Shown here in pieces: positions 23,801 to 32,265 of a stretch of 64,000 nt of DNA. Below the pieces are notes generated by a model. The model ran no database searches. It saw nothing but the letters and a program-made list of their open reading frames with translations, and was not told the DNA's origin. The translations under genes were made by a program, and so were the position numbers. This DNA comes from Membranipora membranacea (taxonomy: Eukaryota > Bryozoa > Gymnolaemata > Cheilostomatida > Membraniporidae). Within the stretch, counting starts at the first letter, position 1. Each line of letters begins with the position of its first letter. The DNA lies in contig OU612070.1 of the NCBI GenBank assembly GCA_914767715.1, forward strand, positions 29,316,025 to 29,380,024. The letters are read 5' to 3'.

Positions 23801-24673
23801 GAGGCTGAACACAATCTTATACAAGCATTACAGATAGAGTATAATAATACATCAGCTGAAGTCCTTACAGACTATTATGGTAATCCGCTGTCTGCTACAG
23901 AAAATGATAGACAACACAAGATAGATTTGTTAGGTGCTAAATCACCAGAACATAGGCTGAGTATGATAACTAATATAACACCTAATATCATCGCAAACAT
24001 AACATCATTAGGTGATGTATACAATGATATGAAGCAGTATAGTAGAGCTGAGGCTTATTATAATAGGTCACTACAGTTTATATATGATCTGTATGGTGAA
24101 GGTGCTGCTGTACAGGTTAATGCTGTATTACTGTGTTTTATGGGTAGCAATTACAATGACATGAAGCAGTACAGTAGAGCAGAAGAATGTTACACACAGG
24201 CCTTATCTATATATAGAGAATTATTACAAGGTGAGGTCAGTGTGGGTTTAGCTGAAACACTGAATAATATGGGTGTCAATTACCAGCACATGAAGCAGTA
24301 CAGTAGAGCAGTAGAATGTTACACACAGGCCTTATCTATAGATAGAGAATTATTACAAGGTGAGGTCAGTGTGGGTTTAGCTGAAATACTGAATAATATG
24401 GGTGTCAATTACCATCACATGAAGCAGTACAGTAGAGCAGTAGAATGTTACACACAGGCCTTATCTATATATAGAGAATCATCACAAGGTGAGGACAGTG
24501 TGGATATAGCTGACACACTGAATAATATGGGTGAATTATACAGGGTTACCGGGGATAATAGTAAGGCTAGAGATGTGCTGAGACAAGCTCTAAATATTTA
24601 CTCCAGACTAGATCCCGGGAATTTTCGTATTCAGAGGATGCAAAGTTATCTTACACAGACAAAATCAGACTAA
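14820..24673 (+). CDS. Nucleotidyltransferase-TPR protein, three-exon model (~947 aa)
   Basis: Exons are 14820-14900, 15108-15254 and 22058-24673, all phase 0, with GTAAGT donors. Exon 1 starts in a good context (AACCATGG) and reads MGSKQSES, an N-myristoylation-type sequence (Gly2, Ser6). Exon 3 encodes an NTase core: VAIGSIARGEATPYSDLEYL gives the GS...DxE pattern (about residues 206, 218 and 220), followed by FKIDG. Then comes YRFPSILLLD, as in GlnD/DUF294-type enzymes. The last 300 residues are TPRs of the 42-residue kinesin-light-chain type. The third exon is also open from an ATG at 22016, but those 14 residues (MATFFMVNLIFLLK) look like a translated polypyrimidine tract before the acceptor TTAAAG. 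Joining at 22058 gives WMDCLK/AHSLYNS, a natural repeat-like context. Substrate is unknown. An inert scaffold is possible, although the catalytic acids are present. Confidence 0.7.
14901..15107 (+). other. Intron 1 of the nucleotidyltransferase-TPR gene (inferred)
   Basis: It runs from GTAAGTAAAC to TTAACAG, 207 bases. No repeat was seen in it apart from a short AGGTTAGGTTAGGT run near 14970. Confidence 0.55.
16772..17303. mobile_element. Palindromic foldback element 1, flanked by TTAA
   Basis: The sequence starts TTAAAGACTCCTGAAGGTTC and ends in the reverse complement. The arms match over roughly 150-190 bases; the left arm has an extra internal duplication of about 30 bp (CAGCTAGTTCAG twice). 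The centre (about 17026-17052) has a perfect 13-bp stem, CAGGGAGTTTGGG and its complement, separated by one base. TTAA stands at both outer ends, as expected for TTAA-targeting DNA transposons (piggyBac or Kolobok). No coding capacity. Confidence 0.7.
17331..18042. mobile_element. Palindromic foldback element 2 with two inverted tRNA-like heads
   Basis: The left arm 17331-17450 (AAAGACTTTGTTTGAAGCTG) is matched by the inverted right arm 17924-18042. Further in, a tRNA-like B-box region occurs twice in opposite orientations: minus strand near 17630 (CTCGAACCC) and plus strand near 17752 (GGTTCGATTCC), with flanking TGATCATC-type sequence also inverted. A (CGTA)n tract lies at about 17500-17513. 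A single arm fragment recurs at 21825-21870. It shares the AAAGACT end with element 1. Confidence 0.7.
18209..18384. repeat. 13-bp minisatellite
   Basis: About thirteen copies of AGGCTACCTGCCC run nearly perfectly, with ACGTGCCC variants clustered near the left side. Because 13 is not a multiple of three, one frame gives an apparent 13-residue protein repeat; this is an artefact and is not called as a gene. Confidence 0.95.
18895..21640 (-). pseudogene. Nearly full-length decayed LINE (endonuclease plus reverse transcriptase)
   Basis: Read on the minus strand. The endonuclease remnant at about 21600-20730 starts with ANVRSIKNKVD, and LDLCYSNIKYAFKSY lies near 20900. A linker and early reverse transcriptase at 20718-19993 contain PGKAAGPDGI and GTLPKLWK. 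CPQGCVLSPVLFSIYTDF and the catalytic YADD follow near 19580. The C-terminus FFDSFVPFSIRVLN ends near 18950. An AATAAA-type 3' end is at about 18900. Several frameshifts and stops separate these pieces, so no protein is made. It lies in the inferred 6.8-kb intron, antisense to the host gene. Confidence 0.85.
23988..24540 (+). repeat. TPR-coding tandem repeats of 126 bp
   Basis: TPR motifs follow a 42-codon period: YNDMKQYSRAEAYYN, YNDMKQYSRAEECYT, YQHMKQYSRAVECYT, YHHMKQYSRAVECYT. At the DNA level the units starting near 24165, 24291 and 24417 are almost identical, differing at few bases, while the preceding unit (about 24027) is clearly more diverged. This indicates a recent in-frame duplication of the C-terminal TPRs. 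Confidence 0.9.
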
Positions 24674-24749
24674 TATTCAGGGTATACAAATATTTATACC
24701 GGAGTAAATCCTTTAAATTCTAGTAGTCAATCGTCTCACTGTACAGAAT

Positions 24750-24755
24750 AATAAA
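24750..24755 (+). promoter_or_regulatory. Polyadenylation signal AATAAA of the nucleotidyltransferase-TPR gene
   Basis: AATAAA lies 77 bases after the TAA stop region at 24673, within AATAATAAA. The position fits a short 3' UTR. Confidence 0.5.
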
Positions 24756-26656
24756 CATATATATATAGGGGCCTATATATAATATATATAATATCTACAT
24801 ACAGAAAATAACCATACATCTGAGATATTTGAGGTTTTCTTCCATTATTCCCTCCTACCAATATTAGCAGATATAAAATCTACAAAGATGTAAGCTGACA
24901 ACGATAATCACCCCTTGAATTCTCGTATTAAAATAAACACAAACAGAACATCTGCTCGTAGAGCAAAAATAGATAAATATAGGCCATCCAAGTGTAGAAC
25001 AACCAAAAGACAAAATACCTTTTTTGAATTTTATATGCGATTTTTTAACTAATGCAGCTCAGACTCCTTTTATTTTTATTTTTCCACGTATGTGCTGTAC
25101 ATTCGATGCTATCAACCTATCACAGGATGGATATTAGAATTTAGGCAATAAACAAACTTCAACTTCAAACTTCAACCAATTTAATTACTTGTACACAAAA
25201 TAACCCAATGGGTTCTAGTCTGGTAACACAAACATAGATTCCAAATAAAAAATTAATATTTCTTAAAAATTGATTAGTTTTATCTTTTTCAGTACATCGA
25301 AAACATGGTTAATAAAAGCCATAATACCACCTCATCAACCAATCATACAGTAACCCTAAGTCCACTTATCACCTCTTATAGGAGTTGCCTTCCTCCACAT
25401 ATAGCCGACGGTTAGCTGACATAGTAATACAGTTACAGTTTTATATATTACACTAAACCGGATTTTCATATTGATTTATCAACTCTTTTTTTCCCACTTT
25501 ACGAACTGCATTCTGGAATAATTTTCATCTCCCAAATGTTTTCTCCGTATTATAATAAATTTACTTTGTGTGGCATTGTTTGTAGGATTCTAGTCCGAAT
25601 AATAACACATTACCAAAATTTTTAGACAATGATTATTATATATGGATCACAGTATGAATCGGTCTTGTTTTATGATTATAGATATTTTAGTTGACTTACA
25701 CTCATCTAATGCTTCATTTATCTGTCACATGTCTAGATGTCTAGACAGTTTCCAAATTTATTTTCTATCCATAAGTACTTACCAACATTAGAAATATGTT
25801 CTAATACACGAGGTATACCAGATCAATTTGACAATCTCTGTAACATTTTAGAGACTGACAAGACCCTCGCCATACAATGCCACCAAATCCTCAACATTGC
25901 GTAACTTTGGGGTTACGGTTATGAAAATATGTTTTATATACTGATGGCTTGTAGGAATTTCCAGGTATTCATAAATCTGCCGTTTTATTGTAACAGTTAT
26001 TGGATTATTCAGACATAGTACGTTGGGATAAGAGCTTCATCTGTGTTCTCATGAATGATATATGATGCCATCACAAAGCTGATAGTTTTATATAACATCA
26101 CTTTCATATGGGTCTCTGTACCACATCTACATTTCAGACGCTCATAAATCAGAACTATTTGGTTCCAGTATTATAGCCTCAGACCTGTAGCTTTTAGACC
26201 TTACCTTACATGTGATAATAAGGTGTGTATTATATATATATATACAAGTAGTGGGCAGCTCTTACACAATATTAGCTGCTTCATATTAGTATCAAATTTT
26301 TTTTTTATTCTTCGTTATAAATCATTCAATGTGAGTGAACAGGGATTATGATATGACTTTATATACTATATACAGCTGAAGGGAGAAAAGCCATCCCTAT
26401 CAAAATAATACAAAACACTCTCTTAGCATCTGGGCAATCACTGTGTGGTCGACCTGCAAAGTAAATTGAAGAAATGAGAGAAAAATGAATCATGACACCA
26501 GGTCAGAAAGTTTAAAGTAACATTAGTCTTAGACTAAGCGTTTAATCAAAGGGATCGCCGTGAAGTAATTATAAAAATGTACATTTCCGTGTCATGTATA
26601 TCAATTATTGTACTTTTATCAGCTACCAAAACTAAGACACTTATTGACAATGTTAC
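24756..26656. other. Intergenic, no gene recognised
   Basis: AT-rich, with TA-rich runs at about 24760-24800 and 26231-26245. A retroposon-like tail (AATAAACAAACTTCAACTTC) lies at about 25148. Confidence 0.35.
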
Positions 26657-26845
26657 AGTAAGATTATCATGTCGTTTGTTTCCAGCTGCTGATGATTGTC
26701 CGTAGAAGAATTCATTCCTATGAGGAGCAGCTCCAGATTCTCTCATCTCCATCACCTCCTGATGAGTCATCTTATACGGACATTCTGTTGTGTCTGCTGC
26801 CTGTTTATGAAGCTCTTCTCTATCTATATACTTCATCGGTGCCAT
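26657..26845 (-). CDS. Possible first exon of an unrecognised host gene
   Basis: On the minus strand an ATG at 26845 opens a 63-codon stretch ending at a GTAACA donor-like site. It starts MAPMKYIDREELHKQAAD and later reads MTHQEVMEMRESGAAPHRNE. The composition is hydrophilic and coding-like, and the frame stays open past the donor. No family is recognised and no second exon was located, so this may be an isolated open frame. Confidence 0.3.
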
Positions 26846-26944
26846 ATTAAATGCATAGAGGTATTTCTGTTTCTCTTTGTTGCCTACAGTTGCTATGGCA
26901 ACAAACCAGGACATTCTGATTGTGGCATCGATTTTCCCGATTTC

Positions 26945-27062
26945 GATTTTTCGATTCTACACCTTCGCTTTCAACCAACCCTTGTGCCAATTTCGATTTT
27001 CGATTTCTCCTTATCGGTACTTTCGATTTCTCCTTATCGGTACTTTCGATTTTCGGTATCGA
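26945..27062. repeat. Short tandem repeats rich in TTTCGAT
   Basis: TTTCGATTTCTCCTTATCGG occurs twice, 23 bases apart (about 27000-27045), within a longer stretch of diverged TTTCGATTTT units. It may be a small minisatellite. Confidence 0.7.
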
Positions 27063-27179
27063 TATATGGTTATAATCTTAGAGATTAGTAAGCGAGTGAA
27101 TTGAAGTGTGATAAGGTATTGTGTGAATGAAAAGAGGAATCGTAATAACCATATATCGACCGTAGTAAAACAATTTTAA

Positions 27180-28400
27180 TTAGCCACACAATTACACATC
27201 ATTATGAAAAGCAGCACATGATAACCCTATATGAGAAGAATGCTGTGTGTACAGCATCTGTGCTTACAATTGAAATTGCTAAAATAATAAATTATGCTGT
27301 GTTAAACATTGTCCAGCTCCTATCTCAATTTTAACTTATGAATCCCTATGCTCAGTACCAAGACATGCACATATATACTTTATCATAATAGATATATTGC
27401 AATTCAGTATTCATAGATCAGTTTCTTGCATCCGTAATCAAAGAGTTACCCATGCCTGCCTATTGTCAAGTCCTGGGGACTAACCAAACCCATGACCTCC
27501 AATACATGCGTGCTTAGCGACTGACACTCTTAGTGTATACCACCAACTCTTAAATCAATTTCATTCTTCTTAGCATGTTTTCTGCATTAATAAATAATCG
27601 AAGCAACTAAAATATAATCTATTTTAGCCACAATTTCTAAATTTAAAGATGCATTGCCGTTTGACTAAATAAGCCATCACAAAAGTACAAGGAAGATCTT
27701 TTCGGACCGACAGAGTCAGTATATTGTGGAGGCATGTGTCATATGAGATCATACATGACAAGTTACCCTATTTGGTAGGGTAACACCAGATATTTGGGCT
27801 GATTACCCTATGAGACCAGATGACCCTATAACCACCCCACTTTTGCATCTAAGAGCTTGGTGAAGCTTAAATTGCTTTTTTTTGCTGTCATGTGGTCTAG
27901 TTATCAACCTATTATAACAAATTGCATTAGTTTAAAAATTTTTATGTAGTAAAATTCTGTGTAAAGCTTGCTAGAATTGGTAAATTATGGTTATCTAACA
28001 ATAAAACAACAGAAAATCAAATATTTTACAGGCTTGGGCAGCTGGGGTGTTGCTCCTGGCCGCCGGCAGGAGCATTTCAGGGTCCCCCCAACCAACCAAG
28101 CCCGCAATTTTATGTACCACCAGATATAGAGCCCAGCCAACTTGTCATGTATGTATGAGATTATAATAATATTAATAACTATTCACATCATGGTTTCACT
28201 GGCTTGCTATGCTTGGCTCAGGGAGGCTCTACTGGTCGTGGAGCAAGTCAATTGAATAGTATAAAACTCATGCACTTTCCCCGACAATCTGTTGTTTGAC
28301 AAAGGTGAGCTAACCTATATATACATGGAAATTACAACTTAACTACACATGAATAAAAAATCTTGTTGAGATATTAAACATTGAAATAAGATGGGAAACC
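27180..28400 (-). repeat. Dispersed 0.9-kb repeat copy B, interrupted by a transposon
   Basis: This is the reverse complement of 7366-8225, with the same tRNA-like section (about 27480-27540, GACCTCCAATACATGC) and the same ends. The only large difference is the insertion at 27750-28153 plus one copy of its target site. Comparing the copies gives the empty site directly. Confidence 0.8.
27750..28153. mobile_element. 404-bp non-autonomous DNA transposon, TSD TATGAGAT
   Basis: Perfect 15-bp inverted ends, CATACATGACAAGTT at 27750-27764 and its complement at 28139-28153, are flanked by the perfect 8-bp duplication TATGAGAT (27742-27749 and 28154-28161). The related copy at 7366-8225 lacks the insert. 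Inside are two hairpins: GTTACCCTA/TAGGGTAAC next to the left end, and GCTCCTGGCCGCCGGCAGGAGC near 28052. The 8-bp TSD fits hAT or P superfamilies; the CATA start, rather than CAGGG, favours P. No coding capacity. Confidence 0.9.
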
Positions 28401-28407
28401 AAACAAG

Positions 28408-28458
28408 ATTTTTGGGCTCAGTAAGTCGCCTATTAGGCGACTTACTGAGCCCAAAAAT
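28408..28458. repeat. 51-bp perfect palindrome
   Basis: Arms of 25 bases, beginning ATTTTTGGGCTCAGTAAGTC, pair perfectly around one central T at 28433. It sits at the outer end of the dispersed repeat copy B. A relative of the arm (TAAGTCGCCTATTGTGCCC) is seen near 40043. Confidence 0.95.
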
Positions 28459-29005
28459 AACATTTTTATAATTTGGAGTTGTGTTGTCAATGCCCATGAT
28501 AAAGGGACAGTTCACTATAGGAAGGATATTAAAATATTCCTATTTCTTTGATAACTCGGTAGCAGCGCATTTTCTGGAAGTGGCATTCTCAGATCAGGTG
28601 CATAATCTACTAAGGAACACATTGGATATAGAAAAAAATTGTAGCTCCTCAAACCTTCAAACTAGCGATGTAATTCTTGCAGTGTCATAACAAACAAGGA
28701 TATTATTCTGGGATATGTGGTAACACCTTAGTAATTGTATAGAAATTATTGATACAATGAAAGATTAGAGCATGATATGATATATCCTTACTCTGTGATA
28801 TAATTGTGGTCTGAATGACGCACGCACCATATGAAATATACTGCAAGCGTTGGGTCTGGCATATCTAACCTGGTTTTTGTACCACAAAACACTGAAGCAA
28901 AGATTATAATACTGAAGTGTGAATGATTAAAACCAGGTGTATTTAATGCTGCGCCCATATGAATGTCTATCTATTTGGTCATCAGACATCAAGTAACATC
29001 ATAAT
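28459..29005. other. No gene recognised
   Basis: A 69-codon open frame at 28481-28690 has no recognisable motif and lies among repeats; it was not called. Confidence 0.3.
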
Positions 29006-29480
29006 ATGGAAGATCTTGTAAGCAGCGAATTGATATCATTGAATGAAGTCGAAACGCGGGACGCAGAAGCACTGAAAGATTACTGTAGGCGTAGTGGTTT
29101 TAAGTGCTCTGGAACAAGAAAGGAACTCTGTTCAAGAGCGTATACATTATACAATGCTGAAACCTCAGAAGTGCCTCGCCTAAGGGACCAGGAAATATAA
29201 AAAAAAACAATATGACATTATCCAAGATTGGAGGGTCAGCTCCAGACCCTAATCGACTTAAATGTATGATGTTCCTTGACAAAAAGGCCACCCATCTCGT
29301 ACTTTGAGATACATAAATTTATCTCCAAACTGGGACATTCTCATTCTGACAGTGTCTTAACAAAAAAAAAAATCCTCCAATGACAATGCTATCCCTGATT
29401 CCCCAGCTGTGGGTGCAGCGGCTACACTGTTTCTCGGACAGCTGAGATGCAAAACGGCTGATTTTACTACCAGGCATTAA
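29006..29480 (+). pseudogene. Decayed SAP-domain ORF, SWIM/YqaJ-type mobile gene remnant
   Basis: A 64-codon open frame reads NEVETRDAEALKDYCRRSGF followed by KCSGTRKELCSRAY, a SAP-like helix-extended-helix DNA-binding module. After the stop at 29198-29200, other frames continue with TKRPPISYFEIHKFISKLGH near 29275-29335. As I recall the family, that block occurs in metazoan SAP plus SWIM plus YqaJ-nuclease proteins which are often multicopy. Frame changes and stops show decay, and the nuclease part is absent. Confidence 0.45.
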
Positions 29481-29720
29481 TCAAGTTGCGACAAATTTAC
29501 ATTTTCCGGTCATAATGTAACAAGGATTATCTTTGTATGAAGCAGCGAGCAAATATTCTCATGAATGACCAGACAGATTCACAATGTAAACTCAAATTTT
29601 TCAGTTAAATTGATTAATGGGGTTAAGCCAGGTTTATTACATAGCAGAGCTGTCACATGCTGTAACAGTCATAATAAGGGACAACAGTCAATTGAATAGT
29701 AGTACCATAATAATCATAAT

Positions 29721-30370
29721 TGTGGCTGCTTCACGGCGGCTTAGATCCTTTGCCATTCACTGGGAGTTGTGCCTAATTGGCCATAGCTGCATGGCTTTGT
29801 ACGGTACCGGGCTATTGTGTTGTGTGTCCAATTATCTGCACTGATGGATTAATTTGGCGAGCAAATTCCTCAAGCCTTTAGTTGCCCTGTGAGCCTTGGT
29901 GTTTGAGGTTTTCCTCACAGGCTCAGTAAACTTGAGTTGTATAAACTTGAACTATATTTATCTATTTTTCTGGGCAAAGGTAATATTTGGGGATTTACTA
30001 AAGGAGCAAAAAGGTATGTTATAAATTAAATTCTATTTTCTGTAGGTTAAAATAATTCGACTCCAAGTTCACTTGACTTAATATCTCTTTTATTTCTCGG
30101 TACATTCAAAATTAATTAATAGGGCTTAGATTTGTGTTTATTTGATCTTTGAGTATATTGTTCCTTATAGTTTGCGTTAAATTGAATAGTTAATTATTGA
30201 CGGCATTTTTATTGAACGAGGCACATTTTTATGCACCACATTAATTGCACCATGTTATTTTCCAGTTTCACGGAACCTTCGGGGATAAAATAAACCTGTA
30301 ATCCTGTGATACCATCAGTAATCTCTAAAATCTAATGTAAAATAATCAAGAAGCCTTGTGGTCCAGAACA
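29721..30370 (+). repeat. 5' LTR of the BEL/Pao element
   Basis: It is 650 bp long, begins TGTGGCTGCTTCACGG and ends GTCCAGAACA. It differs from the 3' LTR at two adjacent bases seen by eye (TTTGGGGATT against TTTGTTGATT). A TATA-like GTATAAACTT lies at about 29938, and AAATAAACCTG near 30291 may be the polyadenylation signal. Confidence 0.95.
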
Positions 30371-31130
30371 GTGAAACTTTATTTCTGGATAATGTCTAGT
30401 GCTAGAAGCTGACTCAACACTCTCGCCAACCCACACACCAACCACAGAGCAACTCACTCCAGCGTCTACACTATCATGACGCCTACTCTACCAGTCAGCT
30501 TGTGATGCTGTACAGTTAAACCTCAGCTAGCCGAGCATTCAGCTCCCTCAACATACTCTGTACGTCAACATCAGAGAGCCACAGGATTCGTACCGCTATA
30601 CCACCTAAATCCTGTACTGCTAGCACAGCACACCTAAGCACTAGTCTCTAGATACAGCTGTCGTTATACCCCGCTGTATCCTCTCGTCTTGTGTGACGAC
30701 TACCCCCTTCTCGTCGTGTCGTTATTTACGTCTACGCCACGTTACTCTACTGCCGGTGATCTCGCTGCTGATGCTTGCTAAACACTAACTGTAACTGTAT
30801 ACGATAACCTCTTGGATTATTTATTAATCCACCCTGTTGCTGACGGAGAGCTGCTGGAGATACTTTTTACACTTCACTGATACCAGGTGCGTGCCTCGTT
30901 AATTTTTACAGCCGTCAATTTTTTGTACTAGGCCTAGGTTAGGGCTTTTTGTGCAAGCTCGCCTTTTTCATCCAATAGTGCAGATTCTTTGGCTCATGCA
31001 CTCTAGTTGCTGGGCTGTACTCGGTTGTGTGGTCTTGGTCTTGGTTATTGCTTTCAGTGTGTGTCTTGGTATCTTGCCTCTGTGGAGCAGTTGTGTTTCT
31101 TGCCAATAATCTTTGTAGGTTTGTCTCAGC

Positions 31131-31721
31131 ATGGAGGGCTTTAGTATCTCAAGGTCAGAGCTCGATAGGTTGGGGGCAAAGGCGCTCAAGGATATTTTGA
31201 AATCAAAGAAATTTCCGGTTGGCGGCAGAAAGAAAGTGCTTATTGATAGAATTATTCAAAACTCCTCACGGTTTCAAATCGATTCAACAGGAGGTGATTT
31301 TGAAATGGCATCTCAATCTAGATTTTTTCCTGCTGCTCCTAGCACTGACCAACAAGCCAAAGTATTTTCATCAGGCATTGTACAAGTAAATCAAGGCTCG
31401 ATAGGCGGTGCTGAAATTCAGCAACCAGCATCACAACATGATGTTAGGGGTCGGCAGCAATCTGATAATGGTTGCAAAGACCAACAGATGCCTAGTCGTA
31501 ATGATTATAATGATCAACATATGCAACAAGGTCAAAATCATAGGCCGCCCAATGGTAGTGTAAATGGCGAACAGCAGCAAAATCAAGTAGGATCAAATCA
31601 ATCTGCCGCGCCCATGGATTTTACATGCCAGCAAGATGGTAGGATAAGCATGCATATTTTTCCATCCAATGCTATTCATCAAAACAATGGAAACAATGGA
31701 TGGCTTTTGAATGCATACTGA
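31131..31721 (+). CDS. BEL gag, N-terminal part with SAP domain
   Basis: This 196-codon frame follows a leader of about 760 bases. Residues about 5-45 (SELDRLGAKALKDILKSKKF, then GGRKKVLIDRII) form a SAP-like DNA-binding module. The rest is Gln/Asn-rich and low-complexity. The frame ends at 31719-31721 while gag-like sequence resumes in other frames from about 31975. The protein is therefore probably split by mutation, or joined by splicing or frameshift that cannot be seen here. A SAP domain would be unusual for a BEL gag and might help bind chromatin or nucleic acid; that role is inference. Confidence 0.7.
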   Translation: MEGFSISRSELDRLGAKALKDILKSKKFPVGGRKKVLIDRIIQNSSRFQIDSTGGDFEMASQSRFFPAAPSTDQQAKVFSSGIVQVNQGSIGGAEIQQPASQHDVRGRQQSDNGCKDQQMPSRNDYNDQHMQQGQNHRPPNGSVNGEQQQNQVGSNQSAAPMDFTCQQDGRISMHIFPSNAIHQNNGNNGWLLNAY

Positions 31722-32265
31722 CTCTCGTGATCTGACTGGGCATGTAGATCACTGATAAACTAGGCTATAGTTACCACAAAGTAGATGTCGTAAGGCTAAG
31801 TATAAATCATGCGTGACTTTAAATTGCGCATGTGCAAGAACGATGAGTTTAGTCTAGGTCCTGAGAGAAAATTTGGTCAGGGAGAATGGGATAGCCCCTG
31901 CATGAACTGCCAATCAAAATCAGCTAATAGTGACAAGAGAGAATAACTATCAATATCAATTCCGCACGCATTGAAGAGCATACCACCAGAGCAGGTAGCC
32001 AATCAGATGGCTTCGGAATTCCGAGACTCAATTTTGCAGAGATCAGCTCATGCCCAGAGCTGAGCATGCGCAGAATGTTTTGAATGGTCAAGCTGTGTCA
32101 TCGGGACACTCGTTTCAGGCTAATCAACCCAGACCAGCTTTAGCTTCCACCAGTAACAATGAATGACTTATTCGTGACTCAAGTAATTTAGCTTCAGCTA
32201 TTCATGATGGACCAGTAAATAACTATGGGTGGCTATCCAATAGACAAGCTCAATCTAGGAGTAAC
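31722..32265 (+). other. Broken gag segment between the two BEL reading frames
   Basis: Frames are interrupted. A fragment EQVANQMASEFRDSI near 31985 is also present, in better condition, in the copy at 47574-47945. The shared segment starts just before the gag stop (GCATACTGACTCTCG, 31710). Confidence 0.6.
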
